Shown: in pieces, positions 9,089 to 16,408 of the stretch
How the letters are laid out: each line of letters begins with the position of its first letter
Position numbering within the stretch: the stretch's first letter is position 1
Assembly (NCBI GenBank): GCA_002307215.1
Contig: DBTU01000023.1
Coordinates: forward strand, 126,777 to 190,776
DNA length: 64,000 nucleotides
DNA from: Lachnoclostridium sp. UBA1308
GTDB taxonomy: Bacteria > Bacillota > Clostridia > Lachnospirales > Lachnospiraceae
Direction: 5' to 3'
Notes under the pieces: model-generated
Told to the model about the DNA's origin: nothing
What the model saw: the letters and a program-made list of their open reading frames with translations, nothing else
Databases searched by the model: none
Translations under genes and position numbers: made by a program

Positions 9089-10873
9089 ATGGCGATATCG
9101 GGAAGAGCTGTAATTAGTGAAAAAATTGATAAACCAAAGGATATCGGATATGTGATAAGACGCCTCTGGAATTATGTCTATCATTCGAAGTGGATGCTGA
9201 TTTCAGCGGTAATATTATCCATTGCAAGCAATGTCTTTGCACTTCTGGGGCCGATGCTTTCGGGGTATGCGATTGATGCAATTGAGCCAGGGAAAGGACT
9301 TGTGGTCTTTCAGACTGTGTTCTACTACGCAGGCTGGATGATTTTATTCTATATCGCCTCAGCAATCCTTTCCTATATTCTCTCCATAGTCATGCTTCAC
9401 TTAAGTCAGAGAATCGTGAGAAGGATGCGGGAGGATGTATTTACAAAGTTGGCTGATTTACCGGTAGGATATTTTGATAATAATCAGACAGGAGATATCA
9501 TAAGCCGAATATCTTATGATATTGATACGATTAACACTTCTTTGTCTACCGATCTTGTACAGATTATTACGAGCATCATTACAGTTGTCGGTTCTTTCGG
9601 TATGATGCTCGTAATATCACCGAGGCTCGTACTGGTAATGCTGCTTGTGATTCCTTTATCATTATTCTATACCCGATATATGGCAAAGAAGCTGCGTCCA
9701 CTGTTTCGAAGGCGGTCTGCCAAGCTGGGAGAATTGAATGGTTTTGTGGAAGAAATGGTTTCGGGTCAGAAGACAATCAAAGCATATGCCGCTGAAAATA
9801 CAACCATGGGTCGATTTGACAGGATGAATTCGGAAGCGGTAGAGGCGTACTATAATGCAGAGTACTACGGGAGCATGACCGGGCCAACAGTAAATTTTAT
9901 TAATAATATCTCCTTATCCCTGATTACGGTATTTGGAGCGATCCTGTATCTCTTTGGGCAGCTGACTCTCGGTAATATATCCTCATTTATTCAATACAGC
10001 AGGAGATTTTCGGGGCCAATTAATGAAGCTGCCAATATTATCAGTGAACTCCAATCGGCTGCCGCCGCTGCAGAACGAGTATTTATGCTTATGGATGAAC
10101 AAACGGAGATGCCGGACAGGGCGGACGCAGAGGAGTTAAACCGGGTACGGGGTGACGTCTTGATAAAGGACATTTCTTTCGGCTATCTTACGGATAAGAC
10201 AATATTGACAAAGCTGTATCTACATGCAAAACCAGGAAGCCTAACCGCTATTGTTGGGCCTACAGGAGCCGGAAAGACGACTATTATTAATCTCTTAATG
10301 CGTTTTTACGATGTATGGGACGGAAATATCTATGTTGACGGTAAAGAAATCCGAAGCCTAACCAGAAGTAGTCTGCGAAAGGCCTATGCAATGGTTCTTC
10401 AGGATACATGGCTGTTTCGAGGTACTATCTTTGATAACATTGCCTATGGTAAAGAAGGAGCTTCCATGGATGAGGTAGCAGAAGCAGCCAGGCTGGCAGG
10501 TATCCATTCCTACATCCAAAAACTGCCCAAGGGCTATGATACAGTAATTAGTGAAGACGGCATCAATATTTCAAAGGGGCAGAAGCAGCTATTAACCATC
10601 GCAAGAGCGATGCTTCTTGATGCGAAGATGTTAATTATGGATGAGGCAACCTCTAATGTAGATACCAGAACAGAAATCAAGATACAAAAAGCCATGCAAA
10701 AGCTTATGGAGGAAAAGACCTGCTTTGTGATTGCCCATCGACTTTCCACGATTCAGGGAGCAGATAACATACTGGTTGTTGACCAAGGAAGTATTGTGGA
10801 GCAGGGAACACATAAGGAATTGATGGAGAAGAAGGATTTCTATTATAAGCTGTACAGTGCACAGTTTGAGTGA
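9089..10873 (+). CDS. ABC exporter half-transporter, catalytic-site subunit, 594 aa
   Basis: It has an N-terminal six-helix membrane domain and a C-terminal ATPase domain with Walker A GPTGAGKTT and a canonical Walker B with catalytic Glu (LIMDEATSNVD). Its signature is altered to ISKGQKQLL instead of LSGGQ. In a heterodimer this altered signature would face the Walker A/B of the preceding protein, which lacks the catalytic Glu; both defects thus fall in one site, as in known asymmetric exporters. AAAGGAGG precedes ATG 9089. It forms an operon with the upstream gene. No dedicated regulator gene lies next to it. Confidence 0.9.
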   Translation: MAISGRAVISEKIDKPKDIGYVIRRLWNYVYHSKWMLISAVILSIASNVFALLGPMLSGYAIDAIEPGKGLVVFQTVFYYAGWMILFYIASAILSYILSIVMLHLSQRIVRRMREDVFTKLADLPVGYFDNNQTGDIISRISYDIDTINTSLSTDLVQIITSIITVVGSFGMMLVISPRLVLVMLLVIPLSLFYTRYMAKKLRPLFRRRSAKLGELNGFVEEMVSGQKTIKAYAAENTTMGRFDRMNSEAVEAYYNAEYYGSMTGPTVNFINNISLSLITVFGAILYLFGQLTLGNISSFIQYSRRFSGPINEAANIISELQSAAAAAERVFMLMDEQTEMPDRADAEELNRVRGDVLIKDISFGYLTDKTILTKLYLHAKPGSLTAIVGPTGAGKTTIINLLMRFYDVWDGNIYVDGKEIRSLTRSSLRKAYAMVLQDTWLFRGTIFDNIAYGKEGASMDEVAEAARLAGIHSYIQKLPKGYDTVISEDGINISKGQKQLLTIARAMLLDAKMLIMDEATSNVDTRTEIKIQKAMQKLMEEKTCFVIAHRLSTIQGADNILVVDQGSIVEQGTHKELMEKKDFYYKLYSAQFE

Positions 10874-10989
10874 GTGCTTTTCTTAACTCGATTGGAATAT
10901 GGCAGGGATACAGATCAGCCCAGTCCGGATACATCTCATTGAAGGCTGAACTGTAACTGGCAGGGAACTGGTTTTAACACTAATTTTCA

Positions 10990-11039
10990 CAGGGAACTAA
11001 TTTTTAATAAAGTACAGGGAACTAATTTTTAGTAAAGCA
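10990..11039 (+). repeat. two tandem 25-bp direct repeats upstream of the T-box promoter
   Basis: CAGGGAACTAATTTTTAATA + AAGTA at 10990-11014 is repeated at 11015-11039 with two substitutions. A weaker third version lies at about 10961-10989. The repeats abut the -35 box at 11041, so they could be a UP element-like or regulator-binding array. Confidence 0.6.
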
Positions 11040-11040
11040 C

Positions 11041-11069
11041 TTGACAAAGAATTACATAATGATTATACT
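11041..11069 (+). promoter_or_regulatory. housekeeping promoter of the tyrS T-box transcript
   Basis: TTGACA (11041-11046), 17-bp spacer, TATACT (11064-11069). It matches the sigma-A consensus in all but one position and lies right before the T-box leader. Confidence 0.85.
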
Positions 11070-11075
11070 TGCTAA

Positions 11076-11428
11076 CAAATATAGAAAAAGCGTTGAAAAG
11101 AACCAGTAGGAATTTGAACTTTCTAACAGAAAGCAACCGGTTGATGAGAGGTGCAAGAAAGTAAGTTCCGAATACATCTTTGAGCTTCACACCGAACGGA
11201 GTAATCTAAGTAGGCTGCTGACGGTTCCCTGCACCCGTTATAGTGCTAGAGTATTATTAAGTAATGAGTTGATATTGACTGTTGGTAGTTTAAGTGATTT
11301 TACCAAAGTTGATTTTGCCATACTTACGTACTTAAAGAGGTTAGCTGTGCAAGCAGTTAATAAATTTGAGGTGGTACCGCGAGTTAATTCCCGCCCTCTA
11401 AGTAATATTAGAGGAGCGGTTTTTTTTA
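11076..11428 (+). ncRNA. T-box leader (tyrosine) with antiterminator and terminator
   Basis: The diagnostic T-box sequence GAGGTGGTACCGCG sits at 11368-11381 and is followed by an intrinsic terminator: stem CCGCCCTCTA (11391-11400) with TAGAGGAGCGG, then eight T (11420-11427). The upstream 290 nt would form stem I, with helix GGTGCA/TGCACC, and stems II/III. A TAT tyrosine codon at 11239-11241 lies in the likely specifier loop on the 3' side of stem I; this assignment is tentative, because a TAC also occurs in the 5' part of the leader. Uncharged tRNA-Tyr should stabilise the antiterminator and switch on tyrS. Confidence 0.9.
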
Positions 11429-11437
11429 TTGTGTAGG

Positions 11438-11501
11438 AATGTGTCCTATATAATAGAAATGCTCCACAAAGCTAACAAAATTTGTTTTGGGAGGACACAT
11501 T
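11438..11501 (+). promoter_or_regulatory. inverted repeat in the tyrS leader after the T-box terminator
   Basis: AATGTGTCCT (11438-11447) pairs perfectly with AGGACACATT (11492-11501). It lies in the 145-nt stretch between the T-box terminator and the tyrS start, so it could be a secondary RNA element or only part of the leader fold. Confidence 0.4.
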
Positions 11502-11572
11502 CGCGGGGGGTTGGTAATCAAAGCTCTTTCTTAATTTATATTTTGAATATTTTAAAGGAAAGGAAAGATGCT

Positions 11573-12892
11573 ATGGAAAAGCAGGAATTGGAAGATAAGA
11601 CTAAAGTATCAGAAGAAGTATCAGAAGAAGTATCAGAAGAAGTGGTACTATTAGCCAAAGAGCTGATGCCGGAGGTCGAGGAACAAATTCGAGTCATCAA
11701 AAAGGGAGCAATTTTAATTAGCTCGGAAGATGAGCTCAGAGATAAGCTGCAAAAGGCAAAGAAAGAACAACGACCGCTTATCGTGAAGCTCGGACTAGAC
11801 CCGACTGCACCGGATATTCATCTTGGCCACACTGTGGTGCTTCGCAAAATCAGACAGCTACAGGAGCTGGGACATCAGGCGGTCATCATCATTGGGGATT
11901 TTACCGGTAAGATAGGAGATCCAACCGGTAAATCAAAGACCAGAGTTTCTCTGACGGAGGAACAGATATGTGATAATGCCTTGACCTATACAAATCAGAT
12001 TTTTAAGATTATTGATCCTGATAAAACAACAGTCAGGTTCAACAGCGAGTGGCTTTCAAAGCTTCATTTTGAAGAGGTCATACAGCTGGCATCGAAAATC
12101 ACAGTGGCAAGGTTGTTGGAACGCGATGATTTTCAGAACCGTTTCAGACGCAATGACCCAATCGGACTTCATGAATTTTTCTATCCCTTAATGCAGGCAT
12201 ATGATTCGGTTGAAATAAATGCGGATATTGAACTTGGGGGAACAGATCAGACGTTTAATATACTGATGGGAAGAAACCTTCAGGCAGGTATGGGCAAGGA
12301 ACGTCAGGTTGCATTATTCATGCCGCTACTGGAGGGACTGGATGGAGTGGAGAAAATGAGCAAGAGCTTGGGTAATTACATTGGTATCAATGAACCTGCA
12401 GAGGTAATGTTTAAGAAGCTGATGGAAATTCCGGATCATTTGATTATCCGATACTTCGAACTGGCTACCGACGAGCATCCGGATCGTATTGATGTAATTA
12501 GGAAACAGCTGGAGGATGGAAGAAATCCAAGGGATTGCAAGCTGGAACTTTCAAGAATTATCACAGGACTCTATCACGATACTACGGATACAAGCAGCGC
12601 TGAAGAATACTTTCATACGGTATTCCAACGAGGAGAGTTGCCAAAGGATATTCCTATCATACATGTTCCCTTCGAAAGTGCTACCCTGCAAGATATCATC
12701 CCCTGTCTTATAGAAGAGGGGTATGTATCCTCAGGCAGTGAGTTTCGGCGTCTGGTGAAGCAAGGAGGAGTGCAATTGAATCAGGAAAAGATTGTAGATA
12801 TTGACAAAAGGCTTGTGGAAAGCGATTTGATTCTTAAGATTGGGAAAAAGAAATTTATTAAAATAATCCCAGATATTTCTCTATCGCTTTAA
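11573..12892 (+). CDS. tyrS: tyrosyl-tRNA synthetase, 439 aa
   Basis: A class Ic aminoacyl-tRNA synthetase that charges tRNA-Tyr in the cytoplasm. The HIGH-type motif is HLGH, preceded by GLDPTAPDI; KMSKS is present exactly; there is a C-terminal S4 RNA-binding domain (FRRLVKQGGVQLN). I chose ATG 11573, preceded by AAAGGAAAGG, over an upstream in-frame ATG whose product would begin with unrelated sequence. The N-terminus has an extra acidic stretch with VSEE three times, coded by a 12-bp tandem repeat, and is about 30 residues longer than usual. It is controlled by the T-box leader in front. The next genes make tyrosine, so this is a tyrosine-use/tyrosine-synthesis block. Confidence 0.95.
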   Translation: MEKQELEDKTKVSEEVSEEVSEEVVLLAKELMPEVEEQIRVIKKGAILISSEDELRDKLQKAKKEQRPLIVKLGLDPTAPDIHLGHTVVLRKIRQLQELGHQAVIIIGDFTGKIGDPTGKSKTRVSLTEEQICDNALTYTNQIFKIIDPDKTTVRFNSEWLSKLHFEEVIQLASKITVARLLERDDFQNRFRRNDPIGLHEFFYPLMQAYDSVEINADIELGGTDQTFNILMGRNLQAGMGKERQVALFMPLLEGLDGVEKMSKSLGNYIGINEPAEVMFKKLMEIPDHLIIRYFELATDEHPDRIDVIRKQLEDGRNPRDCKLELSRIITGLYHDTTDTSSAEEYFHTVFQRGELPKDIPIIHVPFESATLQDIIPCLIEEGYVSSGSEFRRLVKQGGVQLNQEKIVDIDKRLVESDLILKIGKKKFIKIIPDISLSL

Positions 12893-12917
12893 ACCGTTAC
12901 GCTTTAAAGCGATAGAG
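12879..12917 (+). terminator. 15-bp perfect hairpin overlapping the tyrS stop codon
   Basis: CTCTATCGCTTTAAA (12879-12893) pairs with TTTAAAGCGATAGAG (12903-12917), with a 9-nt loop. There is no U-run, so it is either a transcript-stabilising or processing hairpin, or a barrier before the aroF promoter three bases downstream. Confidence 0.6.
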
Positions 12918-12919
12918 TA

Positions 12920-12948
12920 TTGACATCAAAACTCAATCAGAGTATAAT
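12920..12948 (+). promoter_or_regulatory. perfect consensus promoter for DAHP synthase
   Basis: TTGACA (12920-12925), 17-bp spacer, TATAAT (12943-12948): an exact sigma-A consensus. It makes transcription of the aroF-tyrA pair at least partly independent of the upstream T-box. Confidence 0.85.
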
Positions 12949-12990
12949 TTCAAAACAAGACAGAAACATGATAAAGGGAGGATGAAAATA

Positions 12991-14004
12991 ATGATAATAG
13001 TAATGAAGCCTATGGCTAAGGCAGAATCGATAGAGCAAATTAAGAGTATAATTGAAGCGAAAGGACTGGAGGCACATATTTCACCCGGTAAGGAAGTAAC
13101 CATTATCGGTGTTATCGGTGATAGATCAAAGCTACAGGATCAAAATCTTGAGATCTTTGAAGATGTGGATAAAATCGTATCCGTTACAGAAAGCTACAAG
13201 CTGGCCAATAAGAAATTTCACCCGGAGCCCTCAAGAGTTAAGGTTGGAAATGTAATAATCGGAGGAGATGCTCTGGTCATAATGTCAGGCCCCTGTGCAG
13301 TAGAGAGCAAGGAGCAACTGTTAGCTACTGCTCATGCAATCAAGAAGGCGGGAGCACATATTTTGCGTGGCGGAGCCTATAAACCAAGAACCTCACCCTA
13401 TGCATTTCAAGGACTTGAAGAGGAAGGGTTAAAGTATATGAAGGAGGCCCGTGAGGAGACAGGTCTTCCTGTGGTCTGCGAGGTTACCAGCCTCGATGCC
13501 ATTGATGCTGCAGTGAAATATGTGGATATGCTTCAGATAGGTGCAAGAAATATGCAGAATTTCTACCTTCTGAAGGAGGCAGGTAAATCAGGTCTCCCGG
13601 TGCTATTAAAGCGTGGTCTCGCTGCCACCATTGATGAATGGTTAAATGCCTCTGAATATATTATTGCTGAGGGTAATCCGAATGTAGTGCTTTGTGAACG
13701 AGGCATCCGAACCTTTGAAACTGCAACCAGAAATACACTGGACATCAGTGCTGTCCCGGTAATAAAAGAAAAAAGTCATCTGCCGATTATCGTTGACCCC
13801 AGTCATGCAACAGGCGTAAGAGCATACGTAAAGCCTCTCTCCATGGCTGCGGTTGCTGTTGGTGCGGATGGACTAATGATTGAAACGCATCCGAATCCTT
13901 CCATGGCGTTGTCCGACGGCCCGCAGTCACTGACTTTTGAACAGTTTGAGAAGTTAATGAAAGAGCTTACCCCTCTGGCAACATTAATGGGAAGAAAGCT
14001 GTAA
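12991..14004 (+). CDS. aroF: 3-deoxy-7-phosphoheptulonate (DAHP) synthase with N-terminal regulatory domain, 337 aa
   Basis: Condenses phosphoenolpyruvate and erythrose-4-phosphate, the first step of the shikimate pathway. The first about 85 residues form the ferredoxin-like regulatory domain of the Thermotoga-type (I-beta) enzyme (MIIVMKP, VTIIGVIGD, KLANKKFHPE), which in that enzyme mediates tyrosine feedback. The barrel follows: SGPCAVES, RGGAYKPRTSPYAFQG, IGARNMQNF, LLKRG, CERGIRTFE, VDPSHATG. All metal and PEP-binding signatures are present. AAAGGGAGG (12974-12981) fits ATG 12991 (9-nt spacer) better than ATG 12982. tyrA follows 65 nt downstream. The context next to tyrA fits a tyrosine-sensitive isoenzyme. 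Confidence 0.93.
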   Translation: MIIVMKPMAKAESIEQIKSIIEAKGLEAHISPGKEVTIIGVIGDRSKLQDQNLEIFEDVDKIVSVTESYKLANKKFHPEPSRVKVGNVIIGGDALVIMSGPCAVESKEQLLATAHAIKKAGAHILRGGAYKPRTSPYAFQGLEEEGLKYMKEAREETGLPVVCEVTSLDAIDAAVKYVDMLQIGARNMQNFYLLKEAGKSGLPVLLKRGLAATIDEWLNASEYIIAEGNPNVVLCERGIRTFETATRNTLDISAVPVIKEKSHLPIIVDPSHATGVRAYVKPLSMAAVAVGADGLMIETHPNPSMALSDGPQSLTFEQFEKLMKELTPLATLMGRKL

Positions 14005-14069
14005 CAATATGATTATGATAAACAGTTATTTGAGATTTGCAGATGGAATTGATAATCAGGGAGGTATCC

Positions 14070-15206
14070 ATGGGTGATTTGGAGAGTGATTTTAAGAGCG
14101 GAGCTAAAATTGGATTTATCGGATTTGGTTTGATTGGAGGTTCCATAGCGCGTGCTTTAAAGAAAATCAACAAAGATTATTTTTTGTTCGCATATGATTA
14201 TCATAGAGATAATCCAAGTACCGATTTACAGGCAGCCCTATCGGACGGGGTTCTTAATGCTGTTACAACCTCCCTTACGGAGGAATTTCCTGATTGTGAC
14301 CTCCTATATCTTTGTGCTCCGGTAATACTTAATATTAATTATTTAAAGCAACTGAAGCCCATTTTAAAATCCACCTGTATCTTGACTGATGTGGGTAGTG
14401 TAAAGGGGAATATCCATACGGCCATTGAGGAACTTGGAATGCAGGCACAGTTTGTCGGTGGCCATCCGATGACCGGCTCAGAGAAGACTGGGTATCTGAA
14501 TTCCTATGCGTTGCTTCTGGAAAACGCATACTATATTCTGACTCCGACCAAGGAAGCATCGGAACAGATGGTATCCCTATTGCATCGGCTGGTCGAGCAG
14601 ATGGGCTCCATACCGATCATTCTAGATCCCTATGAGCATGATAAAATTACAGCAGCCATCAGTCACGTGCCACATATCATCGCAGCTCAATTGGTGAATC
14701 TGGTACGTGAATCCGATGATGATGCAGAGAAGATGAGAGCACTCGCAGCAGGAGGCTTCAAGGATATTACGCGTATTGCCTCCTCCTCACCGATTATGTG
14801 GCAGAATATCTGCCTTACGAATAACAAAGATATTAAGCTACTGCTGGACAGGTACATTGCCACTCTAACGGAGGCCTCTGTTGCTCTCGCTAAGAAGGAC
14901 GGAGATTACCTTTATCAGATGTTTGACACCGCAGGAGAATACCGCAGTGCCATCCCGAGTAAAGCAATCGGTCTTATGAAGAAGCTGTTTGAAATTTATC
15001 TAGATATCATGGATGAGGCGGGAGCCATAGCAACCATAGCAACCATGTTGGCAAGCAATCAAATCAGTATTAAAAATATAGGAGTTATCCATAACCGAGA
15101 ATTTGAAGAAGGTGTACTCAGAATAGAATTCTATGATGAATCTGCCCAGCTAAAAGCCGGTACGATACTGACCAGATACAACTATAAGATTTATGTGAGA
15201 AAATAG
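14070..15206 (+). CDS. tyrA: prephenate dehydrogenase with C-terminal ACT domain, 378 aa
   Basis: Converts prephenate to 4-hydroxyphenylpyruvate with NAD(P), the committed step to tyrosine. The Rossmann motif GFIGFGLIGGS lies near residues 15-25, followed by DVGSVKG, the GGHPMTGSEKTGY active-site stretch and SHVPH. The last 70 residues form an ACT-like ligand-binding domain (GAIATIATMLASNQI, LRIEF), probably for feedback inhibition. GGGAGG six bases before ATG 14070 favours this start over the longer frame from 14037. Operon with the DAHP synthase gene. Confidence 0.92.
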   Translation: MGDLESDFKSGAKIGFIGFGLIGGSIARALKKINKDYFLFAYDYHRDNPSTDLQAALSDGVLNAVTTSLTEEFPDCDLLYLCAPVILNINYLKQLKPILKSTCILTDVGSVKGNIHTAIEELGMQAQFVGGHPMTGSEKTGYLNSYALLLENAYYILTPTKEASEQMVSLLHRLVEQMGSIPIILDPYEHDKITAAISHVPHIIAAQLVNLVRESDDDAEKMRALAAGGFKDITRIASSSPIMWQNICLTNNKDIKLLLDRYIATLTEASVALAKKDGDYLYQMFDTAGEYRSAIPSKAIGLMKKLFEIYLDIMDEAGAIATIATMLASNQISIKNIGVIHNREFEEGVLRIEFYDESAQLKAGTILTRYNYKIYVRK

Positions 15207-15254
15207 AAGAGCCCTGATGTTACAGCTCAGCCTAGCAAGGATAGTGACAAGACA

Positions 15255-15347
15255 GGGAAAGAAATGTTTCCATATAGGAGCCGCTTTCGCTAAGTTGCAT
15301 TACGTAGTTCGTATGCCATTACTCCTATATGGAAATCTTTTTTTCCC
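15255..15347. repeat. 26-bp imperfect inverted repeat with structured 41-nt loop
   Basis: 15255-15280 pairs with 15322-15347 (22 of 26 positions, 14 of them consecutive: TTTCCATATAGGAG). The right arm ends in a run of seven T. It lies between convergent tyrA and the deaminase gene. It could be a bidirectional terminator or a small palindromic repeat. The following bases (15358-15385, TATCTCATTGAAAGCTGAAC) resemble 10930-10955 after the ABC exporter (CATCTCATTGAAGGCTGAAC), which suggests a dispersed repeat. Confidence 0.55.
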
Positions 15348-15469
15348 AGTACTGTATATCTCATTGAAAGCTGAACTACAATGCACTGCAGCCTTTCACG
15401 ATTTTGTCGATAGCCGGTTTGGGCTTTTTGTAGCAGCCTTTTTTGCATGTGCCTGGGGGCACACGTTTC

Positions 15470-15958
15470 TTAGTAGCCGAAGTTCCCGGCTAAGGATTCA
15501 TCGTCGGTAATCCAGTCTTCTACATTTACAATTCGGTAATCCTCTTTGGTATCCCTTATAATAACACGTTCGATGCCTGAATTAATAACCAGACGTTTGC
15601 ACATCGAACAGCAACAAGCGTTCTCAACATAACCTCCTGCTATCATATCAAAGCCGACCAGATAAATGGTGCTTGCAATCATTTTATCGCGGGAGGCGCT
15701 AATGATCGCATTTGCTTCTGCATGTACGCTTCGGCAGAGCTCGTAGCGTTCACCTCTTGGAACATTCAATTTCTCCCTGACGCATTCTCCGATATCGGTA
15801 CAATTCTTTCGTCCTCTTGGTGAACCGACGTAACCGGTTGATATAACCTCATCATTCTTAACGATAACTGCTCCATAATGCTTTCTTAGACAGGTACATC
15901 TCTGTGACACAACTTCAGCCAGATCCAGGTAATAATTTATCTTATCACGTCTTTCCAT
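15470..15958 (-). CDS. deoxycytidylate deaminase family protein (ComEB-like), 162 aa
   Basis: Zinc-dependent cytidine/deoxycytidylate deaminase fold. The catalytic motif HAEANAI supplies His and the proton-relay Glu; the second zinc motif is ENACCCSMCKR in place of the usual PCxxC. Residues GYVGSPRGRKNCTD and CVR resemble the dCMP-specific group, which makes dUMP for thymidylate synthesis. Length is normal for the family. AAAGGAGG lies upstream of ATG 15958. It is convergent with tyrA. Confidence 0.85.
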   Translation of the reverse strand: MERRDKINYYLDLAEVVSQRCTCLRKHYGAVIVKNDEVISTGYVGSPRGRKNCTDIGECVREKLNVPRGERYELCRSVHAEANAIISASRDKMIASTIYLVGFDMIAGGYVENACCCSMCKRLVINSGIERVIIRDTKEDYRIVNVEDWITDDESLAGNFGY

Positions 15959-16243
15959 ATTATAAGAATACCTCCTTTGTAATTTTGTTAATTACTCTAT
16001 TATGTTATGTCATTCGCTTCAAACACTATATATGGATATTATCATTTCTGAGGTTACTTGTAAATATATTTAAAATGTTATTATCTTTATACTATTTTAA
16101 ATTGAAAGATGGTTATATGCAACAGGCTAATCATGTAATTCTTATGCTATAGTAGCAAGTATGAAGCAGTTCGTTCGGTTGTTAAAACACACGTAATAAA
16201 ATGGAGGTACCCCCCAAATATGACATATTGTAAAAGAATGTTT
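15959..16243. other. divergent intergenic stretch, no gene seen
   Basis: AT-rich spacer between the minus-strand deaminase and the plus-strand EF-G paralogue. Apart from the promoter/operator at its right side I see nothing supportable; an ORF at 15904-16152 has no ribosome binding site and overlaps the deaminase. Confidence 0.5.
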
Positions 16244-16278
16244 GTCTATATTTACAAAAACCTATTGTAAATATAGAC
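16244..16278. promoter_or_regulatory. 14-bp perfect inverted repeat overlapping the EF-G paralogue promoter
   Basis: GTCTATATTTACAA (16244-16257) and TTGTAAATATAGAC (16265-16278) with a 7-bp gap. The right arm contains the -35 box, so a protein bound here would compete with RNA polymerase. The regulator is unknown. Confidence 0.65.
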
Positions 16279-16293
16279 TTCCTCTAGTAAAAT
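16265..16293 (+). promoter_or_regulatory. promoter of the EF-G paralogue
   Basis: TTGTAA (16265-16270), 17-bp spacer, TAAAAT (16288-16293). It gives a leader of roughly 110 nt. Confidence 0.65.
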
Positions 16294-16408
16294 ATACTAA
16301 GAAGTATCTTTGGGTGAAGATATGTTGTAATTCGTGATTTTTTGTGCTTTTTCCAAAAAATCTGCTACCTGAAACCTACTTACTATAAACGTATTGGAGG
16401 AAATCAAG

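Noticed and set aside
15217..15510. 97-codon plus-strand ORF after tyrA
   Set aside because: Runs through the inverted repeat and into the deaminase gene on the other strand; no ribosome site.
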